A DNA stretch of 64,000 nt from Rhodocollybia butyracea. Lineage: Eukaryota > Basidiomycota > Agaricomycetes > Agaricales > Omphalotaceae. The position numbers were made by a program, and so were the translations under genes. Position 1 is the first letter of the stretch; each line of letters begins with the position of its first letter. The notes beneath the pieces were generated by a model that saw only the letters and a list, made by a program, of their open reading frames with translations, ran no database searches and had not been told where the DNA came from. Location: positions 1-64,000 of the forward strand of contig JADNRY010000304.1 of assembly GCA_015501585.1 (NCBI GenBank), written 5' to 3'. Positions 55,671 to 64,000 of this stretch are shown piece after piece.

Positions 55671-57396
55671 TCCTTGAAGAGTATGCATACTGATAGCTCT
55701 ATCAGAATGGCGCCAGTATACACCGGCTAAAGGAGTTTTAGCCCCAGAGGGGCTAGCAAGGTAAGCAGCCCATTCCTCAGGTGAGGACAGCCACGTTGGA
55801 TTGCGCACACTAGGTGCATTGATATTGGCAGTAGTGTCGTAGGAGCCTTCTACCACTGTCTGCATGGGGGCTGGGGCTTTGCCCTTGCCTTTGTTTTTAG
55901 TCTTGCGTGGTTTCATGCTTGGATTGGCCGTATCGTTGTCGATACGAGCATTGTCTCGCTCGAGGGCTTCTCGAGCTTCGCATTCCATGGCTGCTTCATG
56001 CACAAAATCGGCGATGAACCAATTTGCAGCAAGACAGCATTGCCATTTTGATCGATCCGATGGATCGATCTTGTTCACTTCTCGCATTATACTTGTGGTA
56101 AGATGATGAATCCTCCAGAGCCTACTGCGGGGTATGCTGCATCTCTGGGCTAGGACAGGATCACAAAGGTACCTTAGGTACCAGATTACCTCCAACTGAT
56201 TAGTTGGATTAAGTGCCTTTGTTGACTTGTCCATTTGGACAGATCACGCATTGGACACAGATATAGGGATAGGTAAATGACGATTGTTGTTTGCCTCAGC
56301 ATTGTTGGCATCAATGCCATATCTAACCCAACGGTCAGACGCGAAGTAACCACTGTCCTCCCTCCTATGAGGGAGAACTGGTAGTTCTGCAACAGGTCCA
56401 GGCACCTCATGTGCTAGGACGGCAGATGTATCAACTGCAACTGGTGCAGTCATGGGATCCTGGTCCATAGGTCCAGAATCATTGCCAGTGGGTTCATCTG
56501 CTGGGTACTTGCTCTCTTCTGAGGATGATCGTTTGACACAACGACAATTGCTGGACTGGCTTGTGTCTCTGTAATGAGGAGAGCCTCGACCGCGTCTAGA
56601 ACTCTCTTCTTCTCGTCGGAGATCATTGACCTCATCTCTTATTCTATTGTACTCTACTTGTAGAGCATGATGATCTTGTAACAGATTGTCATAGTCGAGT
56701 TTATCGACATCTCGTTTTGCAGCGCCTAGTCTCAAAGCTAGGTTAACCGCTGATTCAGCATCTTCTTGCTGCAGAGCAGCAGGTGGGTTGATACTGTCCG
56801 CGTGATGACATGCCAGATCTTTGCTAGCCGCCATCCAACATCGGTCGGCGTTACCCATGGCTTGTAGGCCATGGTCGATGAAAGCCCTACATACAGGGCA
56901 TGCGGGGCTAACCCCGTCCGATCCATGTACTACGCAATGTAGGTTTGGATGGAATGTCCAGCCTACTTGTGATACTTGACTGGCATAGCCAGTTGTAAGT
57001 GTAGGTTGTGCCATAGGCACACCATGATGCACGGTATTACCCGTCGCATTGAATGCGGGCCCTTGCTGTGTTTGCAGCTGGGCAGGGAATGCGGAGTGGC
57101 GTGGTTCCGGTGGGTGCATGATGGCATTGTTTTCGTCGCTTTGGGACGCGTCCTGACTGGTTATAGCTCGTTTTATGGGCATTTTGTCTTTGGCGTTGCC
57201 AGAAGACATGGTGGTCGAGAATGAAGGAAAAGTTGGAAAACATTCCTACTTTTATTAACCGGCCGCAAGGCAAGGCAATCGGCTACAGTCATATTATGAC
57301 ACAGCCACTCATACATTGCAATGTATCCAATTTGGAAGTAATACTTCCTTGGAATTTAGGTGCTAGTTTGCACAGTAACTATGCAATTAGGCGCTG

Positions 57397-58745
57397 TTAA
57401 GTCTGTGTTTGCGGTAGATGACGCCAGTCATCTACTGCTTGTAGTTCTAGATATCTGTCTAGAGCTGTTAGATCCTTACAATTATTGTAAGTTTCGGTGG
57501 TAATATCGCCTAAGTTCCATTTGACTTGGAACATGAGTTTTTGACCATCCCAATGATGGTTGATTATCTCATCAATGAGCCATTCCACAGTGGACGGTTC
57601 TCCGAAATCATATGGTTCCGCAACGGAACACATAGGAAAGAGTGTGTCATCATTCGGATGATGCTTTTGCAATAGACTTGCGTGGAAGTTATTATGAATT
57701 CCACACTTAGCCAACTCCGTTGGCAGACCTACTCGATAATTCGAGGAGTCTTCATGTACCTCAACGATGGGGTACGGTCCAATGAACTTGGGAAGTAGCT
57801 TAGAGGCCCTCCCCCTCGGCAAGTTCAAATTTTTAGTTGAAAGATACACTAAATCATTTAGTTGAATCTCCGGCTCTTGTTGTCTACGCTGATTAGCATG
57901 ATAGACTTGATATACGCACAATTCTATAATCGCATTGTGAGCATCTTGCAGGTGCTGTAATGCACAATCTGCAAATTCATGAACACCTGGTGGTGTTTGA
58001 GTACCGTAGACATTAGGAGCTTAGCTCCTAGTAAATGATGAACTTCACGCCACCAGCGTGAAGTAAGCTTCGGGTCTCTATCGGAGACTATAGACTTTGG
58101 TAATCCGTGAAGTCTTACAATCTCCTTGACGTAGATCCATGATAACTGCGTTGCAGTTATTGTTGTTTTTACGGGTATTACATGTACCCACAAAGTTAAT
58201 CAACAGATGACTACCCAAAGGTAGTCGTATCCTTGTGATTCAGGGAATGGACCAATGAAGTCCATTCCGATTGGTTCCCATGGTTTCATGGGTATCGGTA
58301 GTGTATGTAGGAGGCCGGTTGGCATCCCATTAGTAGTTTTGGCGCATTGACATTCAATGCATGCCTTACAAAATTCCTCAATGTTACCATTGACCCTTGG
58401 CCACCAGTACCATCGGCGGATGTAATTGGATGTTCGTTGACCTCCGAAGTGTCCTAATACTTGATGAGCTTGTTCGGTGATTATGCCTCTCAAGCTCTGT
58501 CCTTTAACGGTTTTACCGTTAGGAATGCAAAGAACTTTTTCTTTGCCTCGGTTTACAGTATAGATGAGGCTGTTCTCGACTGAGAATGGCTTATGGTGCT
58601 CAGTACTATTGAGCACTTTTGAGAATAATGGATCATTAGCGTAACAACACTTAATGTTCTTTATAAAATCATCCTTTTTGGCATGACTAGCAAGCGGTTC
58701 TTCACCTCTTGCACAAGAGTTGAAGATAGTAATATCTTCTTCCAT
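57397..58745 (-). pseudogene. Minus-strand gypsy integrase and chromodomain, defective
   Basis: Zinc-binding part: HQVLGHFGGQRTSNYIRRWY and CIECQCAK. Core: first Asp in GMDFIGPFPES, then TGA at 58200, then second Asp in IVSDRDPKLTSRWW. The segment with the catalytic Glu is missing: GAKLLMS is followed, in another frame, by GTQTPPGVHEFADCALQHLQ. The C-terminal part (57921-57397) has KLLPKFIGPYPIVEVH (GPY/F) and a chromodomain-like end (VEWLIDEIINHHWDGQKLMF). Loss of the Glu, a stop and a frameshift make it inactive. Confidence 0.8.
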
Positions 58746-58814
58746 AGTATTGGGAACAGGAACTGTTGGTTCCTTTTCCTTAACGGCAGATTGTAATTCT
58801 GCTGCTTCAGTGTC

Positions 58815-60529
58815 TCAAGATTCTACAGTCTCGGCTACAGGATTTACTTGCTTCTTCTTTTGAAGAATTCGAGCAGATCGACGAGTGTTCATGCTAGCGA
58901 GATGCTCGCTAACTAATTCTTCAATTCTTCCTTGTGGAAGATTGTCTAGATTTCGGTCAATGCAAATATCTGCATTGACATATTCATGTGCCTCATGATT
59001 TTCATTAGGCATGTTGGATTCATAGTTTGAATGCAATAATGTGTCTGCTACTTTGTTTGTTATACCTTTGATATAACGAATATCAAAGTCAAATCTGGAT
59101 AGATATTCCATCCAGCGTGCTTGACAACTTGAAAGCTTCCTTTGTGTAAGGAAGAATTCTAATGCTTTGTGGTCTGTGACCACATGTATACGATATCCAA
59201 GAACTTTATCTTCCCATTTGAGAAGAGCTTCGAGGATTGCAAGAGTCTCCAATTTGAAGACTCTATAATTATGTTGTGCAGCCGTTAATTTGCGAGACAT
59301 AAATCCCGCAGGTCTACACGTCTGCCAAGTAGGGCCTTGGCTGTACATACTTCCGACTCCTGATACGGAGGCATCACAGATGACCCATATTGGTTCATCT
59401 TTACTTGGATCGATTGGCTTCAGTATTGTAACCTTTGATGCTAAACATACTTTGTGTGTTGGCATCCAGATGAACGGAACATTGTTCCATACCATAATTG
59501 AAAGTGGTCCAGTGAACTGGGCTACTTCGGGCATGTACGGTGCGATGTACTGTACAAGTCCCAGAAAGCGCTGTACTTCATTGTACGTGCGCGGGGTTCA
59601 CCATTCGCACATCTTATCAGTATCCACATGGATACCTTTATCGTCGATGACATGCCCAAGGCAGTCTACAGACTCGGAATAAAGCTCACACTTTGCTGCC
59701 CTTAGAAACAAGTGATGTTTCCTGAGTCTTTCTAGTACGTCTCTGACGTGCTTTTCATGCTCTTTGAGTGTATTACTAAAGACAAATATATCGTCTAAAT
59801 AAGCATGGACATATCGTCCAATAGCATCACAAAAGATGTAGGTCACCAATCATTGAAAAGTGGCGGGAGCGTTACAGTCTCCCATCATCATGACATTGCT
59901 AACGAATGTCCCAAAGACGCATGCAAATGCAGTCTTCCATACATCTCCAGGCTCAGTTTGAGTCTGTTTGTATGCATTGCTGAGGTCAATTTTAGATCGA
60001 TACTTATGTTTGGCAACATCTGTACGGATGTTGTCTTGGTCTGGGAAAGGAGTTACATCCTTTACCGTGTTAGCATTACGCTGACAATAGTTGATAATGG
60101 TACAAAGAGTACCATTTGTCTTTGGAATGCAAAGCATCGGAGCTGCTTGTGGAACAGCTTGTTGAATCCACCAGTTAGCACCGGTGTATTTTTCAAGCTT
60201 ATCACTAAGCTGAGTCTTAAGATGATCTGGGCATCTTGGCATATAGTAGTTATACTTATGCTGTTTGTCAATGAGATTAATCCAATGATTAATTTCTCGA
60301 AATGGTGGAGTACCGGTGGTACTCCTCCTAGGATGTCCATATGCTTGTGTATAATACAAGCGCGGAGCAAAGGTATTTGCTCATCCGTATACGGACCTCG
60401 CTCTGGTAGAGCCGAGAAGTCTATAACATCTTCCTCTTGGATGGCGTATAATTTTTCATGCTCATTGTCTGCATGACCATGAGCGTAGAGTTCTTTGAAC
60501 TCTATGTCGTCAAGTGGGAATTTCCACAC
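58815..60529 (-). pseudogene. Minus-strand gypsy reverse transcriptase and RNase H, defective
   Basis: Upstream block: EINHWINLIDKQHKYNYYMP, PMLCIPKTNGTLCTIINYCQ, KIDLSNAYKQTQTEPGDVWK. After TGA at 59850 comes the catalytic YLDD (VHAYLDDIFVFSNTLKEHEK) and CLGHVIDDKGI. After TGA at 59598 comes RNase H: ICDASVSGVGSMY, LETLAILEALLKWED, VVTDHKALEFFL and YIKGITNKVADTL. The usual ADALSR reads ADTLLH. A frameshift lies near 60300. The order and content are those of Ty3/gypsy pol. Confidence 0.85.
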
Positions 60530-60595
60530 CTTGACTTGAACGGGTCTCCTTTGTCTTTGACAAGAGATGGATCAAGATTTACTTATCAATCCTTT

Positions 60596-61592
60596 TCAAT
60601 TAGTACTTGTTTGAACTTGATCTTTAGATCTTGCTCGTCTCAAGTTAGTATTTGGGATAGCTATGTATTCATAGCTAATCCCTGTATCGTGATTATCCTG
60701 ATTAGGATTATTGTTTGTTTCTTTGCCTGTTTGTTCAACCAGCATTGGTTGAGATATATTCTCTTCCATATTGCGCTGAGCTCTTAGCTCCGCTTGTTCC
60801 TCCATTTTGCGAGGAAAGTATTCTCTAAAGAATTCTTGTATGATTTCGACGTATTTATCAAAATCTTCTGCAGAGAACTCCTTTATTTTGGGCGAGGTTG
60901 TATTATCATCCTCATTGTAGCTTTCCAGTACAACTGGGAAGTTATGAGGGAAGCTCCTCGCGGAGCGTTGCATTTCAGACCAAAGATGTTCTTCATCTAC
61001 TATCGTCTCGATTTCCACTGTGGATTTTTTTTTACGCTCCGACTTCTTAGAAATTGTAGCTGCAGCTAATCATTCTTTGCTAGCTTGAGTCTCGTTTCTT
61101 CTGAATTTCTCATTGAGGACTTCATGTTTCATTGCTGTGCGGCAAGAAAACTCTACCGCGTCCTCCCCCACAGAAAGAGAAGGTGCTGCCTTCCCTTTAA
61201 TGCATATGGCATCTTTCTCAAAATCGAGTTTGATGCCATGCTTATGCATAAATTGTGTACCGAGGATAGCGTCTTATCTATTGACATTAATAATGTTGTA
61301 GTATACTTTATTGTCTATACCTCCATAGGAGGTATGTACATTTGCGCCAAAATTAAATTTGGCTTTACTTCCTACAGTTCCCAATTGTAGCAAATGTTGG
61401 TCCGCCAATTGGTGTACTTTGATGTTCGCTAATCAAACAAATGCGGGGCTTAAAGCCTCAATTGTGCAACCAGAGTTGAATAGCGTGAACGCTTTGACTC
61501 CTGCAATTTCAATGATTGCCGTCATAAGACAGCGATTTTGGATTGGACCTTGGTCAGGTCTGGTCATAAGTATACTAGACTTACAGATGCCT
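60596..61592 (-). pseudogene. Minus-strand gypsy protease region, defective
   Basis: A minus-strand frame at about 61570-61030 resembles a retropepsin. The catalytic triplet reads NSG in AFTLFNSGCTIEALSPAFV instead of DSG, followed by TGA at 61433. LQLGTVGSKAKFNFGANVHT and a TAA near 61273 follow. DAILGTQFMHKHGI is the second strand block. A linker frame (61018-60596) is acidic and helical and ends at TGA 60596, with another TGA at 60572. Confidence 0.65.
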
Positions 61593-63990
61593 TCACCTGT
61601 ATTGGTTCTCTAGGCATACTGCTGGTCCACAGTCCTCTAGAGGATTGTTTTCAATGTACGGGTCATGAATATGACCCAAGTACTCTTGGAAGTCGTTGGT
61701 GTCGTCATATAGTGGACCGACATATTCTTCTTCATACGTCTCAAGGAAGTATTCTCCTTCAGACTTGTCCTCATCTTCATCCTCGTCGGGTTGAAGTGCT
61801 GGAGGATATTCAAGATCCTCTTCGAGGTTTTCTTGTGGATTGACATCTTGACTAGCTGATTCCAGCTCGTCTTCCTGAATGGCGTACAATCGAGGTTGTC
61901 CATGCCTTTCGCACGTTGGGTCATTCGGGAAATGACCTGGCTTGCTGCAACGGAAGCATAGTTTCCTAGAAACTGCTTCTTCTTTAGATGGTGTCTTCGA
62001 CACTTGTCCTGTTCCACGGAAAGAGTTACCAAATTTAACTGGTCTCTTCCCTTTGCTAGTATATTTTACAAACTGTACCCTTTGTTGGGTTTTTGGTACT
62101 GCTGATGCAGTATATGTTCTAGCGGGAGGAGTACTTGCTCCTCATTCCGCAATAGTGTGCTTTGCGACATATTTCGAGCTCAGTGTGCTCGTTTTTTGCT
62201 TGCCTGACATGTAGTAATCGTGTAGTGCGCGATTATCTTCAATGCGAGTAACTGCTTTGACAATAGTCTTGAATTTCGCGTATTCCAGGATTATTCCCCT
62301 GTCTATAAGTATTTCAAGGATTGACATAGGCAATCCTTTAACGAAACACATTTTCATATCATATGAATGTGGTGGATGTTGCATTCTTGATGCCCATCAT
62401 ACTAATGTTGAGTGATAATCTCGTACTCCCTTAACAGGTGAGTAAGTGATTGACTCAAACTGCTGAGTAGCTTGATGAATTGTAGATGCTTGAACGCATC
62501 TATTGAATAAGCCAATAATGGCTTCTTCACTGGTCCACTTAATTGTGGTCCTGTGTGCACCAATGACTTCGTCATTGTACCAATCTAGTGCTTTTTCTTT
62601 TAGAAACATGCCTAAGATTTGCAATCTTGCGCTATCATAAGCTGGACTGCAATAGCGGTGTGCTACGAACCATCAAAGGTGTGACAATAGCCACCTTTCA
62701 AATACCTCTACATCGGGAGTACCTTTGTAGCTCTCTGGTGATGGTACTTTGATATTCTTTACTCCCTCCAATGGAGGAAGTGCAGTGCCTACATGTTCAT
62801 GTATCTGCTTTCTGTACACTTTGTGTACTTGGTGTTGCCACAGTTTGCGGCGATCATCGTCTGCAGTTTTCGCTCGAAGTTGTGATGCTACTTTTTGTTG
62901 CATCTTCTTCTTCTTGCTACTACTGAATTTCTCAGTAGGTTGGAGAATATCTCCAATCCACAATGTCCGCTACGCAATTATCCCATTTGTAGGCTATGCC
63001 TGTGTCTGGGTCAGCATCAACTTTAGTCAGTGCTTTCTCACCAGTTGTTACGACTGGGAATGCTGTCATTACAGGTGTATTTGTCTTGACATTGTTATTT
63101 TTTATGGCAGAGATTGACTCTTCTGCCTTAATAACCACATTGTGGTTATTCAGAATGGGTTCTCTTTTCGGGAGATCCTTTGGTTTGTTCCTTTTAAGAA
63201 CTTGCGTTGGTGTTTGGTTTAATCCAAACCGCTCTAATAGCTCTATGAGCGTATCGCTTTCGTTACCCGGACCTTCCGGGCTTTCTGCGATTGTCTGTTT
63301 TGCTGGTGGGATCACCGCGCTGAATGCTTCCGTTTTAATGGTAGCTTTGTCATCCACAAATGTGGACAATATATTTATGGGTGTTGACGGTGTCGCCAAC
63401 GCTCCGAATGCATTACGAATGTGATCCGTAAGTTGCGCCGCAGAGTCAGATATGATTTCTGGCTCTTCAAATATGAAGTCATTTAACTTTGGTGTTGTAG
63501 CCCTGGATTTGGGCGGTATCAGGAGTGACCTCGGTCCTCTTGGTGCTGGAGAAGTTCTCCCAGTGGGACTTTGTCTCACTTTAGGTGTATATCCTGTTCC
63601 TGCAATGAACGTAGGTGTCGGCATATCTGGTAGCAATGACAGACGTCTTTGACGTGAGTCTGTATAGCCTCGCTGTGTTAATAGCGATTTGCCTATTGTA
63701 GGAAATAATTCTCCTACTTGTCCAAATCCCACATAGTTTCTATGTGTTATGGATGATGGACCTATTGCCTGCGACACATTGAGCATAGAATCTTTCCATT
63801 TTCCTGTCGAGGCGTTTGAGAACAATGTATTCCTATAGATGTCTGGCACTACTGGCGGGCGTTTGTCTGGCAGTCTAGGTACTGGCATGGCAATCCCAGT
63901 ACGATCACTACTGTCTGTCAACTTTGTCGATGACTTGGACAAAGACTTCTCTTTGTCTTTTTCATTTAATTGTGCATTCAATTGATGCAT
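61593..63990 (-). pseudogene. Minus-strand gypsy Gag, defective, continuing past the window edge
   Basis: The first block (63990-62932) is Pro/Ser/Thr-rich and open to the edge. A one-base frame change near 62950 leads to IKVPSPESYKGTPDVEVFER and, after TGA 62673, LQILGMFLKEKALDWYNDEV, the capsid-like Gag core. TGA 62397 and TGA 62142 follow. The last block has a zinc knuckle CFRCSKPGHFPNDPTC (C-x2-C-x4-H-x6-C, spacing unusual) and an acidic tail. Confidence 0.75.
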
Positions 63991-64000
63991 TGCCGATGTG

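Larger units (their letters stand above)
51293..57209 (-). pseudogene. ORF3 of the minus-strand gypsy element, split by FB5 and one TGA
   Basis: The first part runs 57209-55671 and the second 51967-51293. Removing FB5 and one copy of TCCTTGA leaves 2214 nt in one frame (738 codons with the stop), broken only by TGA at 56244-56246. The N-terminal third has a C-x2-H ... C-x2-C pattern (HPNLHCVVHGSDG, ACPVCRAF). A helical stretch follows (YDNLLQDHHALQVEYNRIRD). The middle is basic and the C-terminus is Ser/Thr/Ala/Pro-rich, ending QQMDEM. No enzyme domain is recognised. It lies between integrase and the 3' LTR in the sense direction, so it is an accessory gene of the element or a captured gene. 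Confidence 0.6.

Overview
The window looks like a transposon-dense stretch of a fungal nuclear genome, most likely a basidiomycete (Agaricomycetes). The evidence is: introns of about 45-65 nt with GTRNGT donors; a Plavaka-type transposase; chromodomain Ty3/gypsy elements with typical mushroom-fungus gag; an Agaricomycete-type 2OG-Fe(II) dioxygenase fragment; and a RING-IBR-RING ligase. No rRNA, tRNA or CRISPR was found. Intact host genes are few.

Layout. 1-7.3 kb: edge of an unidentified gene, a single-pass membrane protein gene (about 3865-5113, minus) and an RBR ubiquitin ligase gene (about 6219-7290, minus). 7.6-11.1 kb: a non-autonomous hAT-like element with a 366-bp palindrome inside it, then a second TIR element. 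11.5-12.9 kb: a decayed ATM1-like ABC transporter. 13-17 kb: the first giant fold-back element (FB1). 17-24.5 kb: scrambled duplicates, a possible solo LTR and a decayed TET/JBP-like dioxygenase. 26.6-30.65 kb: a Plavaka transposase gene with a fold-back element (FB2) in one intron and a hAT-like element inside that.

30.7-41.4 kb: a Ty3/gypsy chromovirus-type element on the plus strand. It has gag, a probable -1 frameshift signal, pol with an RNase H deletion, integrase with chromodomain, a spliced antisense gene and one 3' LTR. The 5' LTR is missing; a single fold-back arm runs into the gag start codon instead. The LTR has two internal arrays: a 34-bp repeat carrying TGACTCA half-palindromes in U3, and eight consecutive stem-loops with one conserved apex and different, co-varying stems in the presumed R/U5.

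41.4-48.5 kb: a USP-like fragment, a strict 30-bp palindromic minisatellite, a snap-back repeat and a MULE-like remnant. 48.6-64 kb (minus strand): a second, older Ty3/gypsy element that runs off the right edge. It carries a sense ORF3 between integrase and 3' LTR and is nested in an older copy of its own family. Fold-back elements FB4 and FB5 sit in this region, and FB5 interrupts ORF3. A complete TRIM with 117-bp LTRs sits in the right arm of FB5.

The fold-back family (FB1-FB5, 7-8 bp target duplications, arms up to about 1.5 kb) ties the window together. Its arms contain the leader and first codons of the plus-strand gypsy gag, so each copy could make double-stranded RNA matching that element. 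Most premature stops in the decayed gypsy, Plavaka and dioxygenase genes are TGA at a codon expected to be CGA, a pattern of C-to-T change at CpG.
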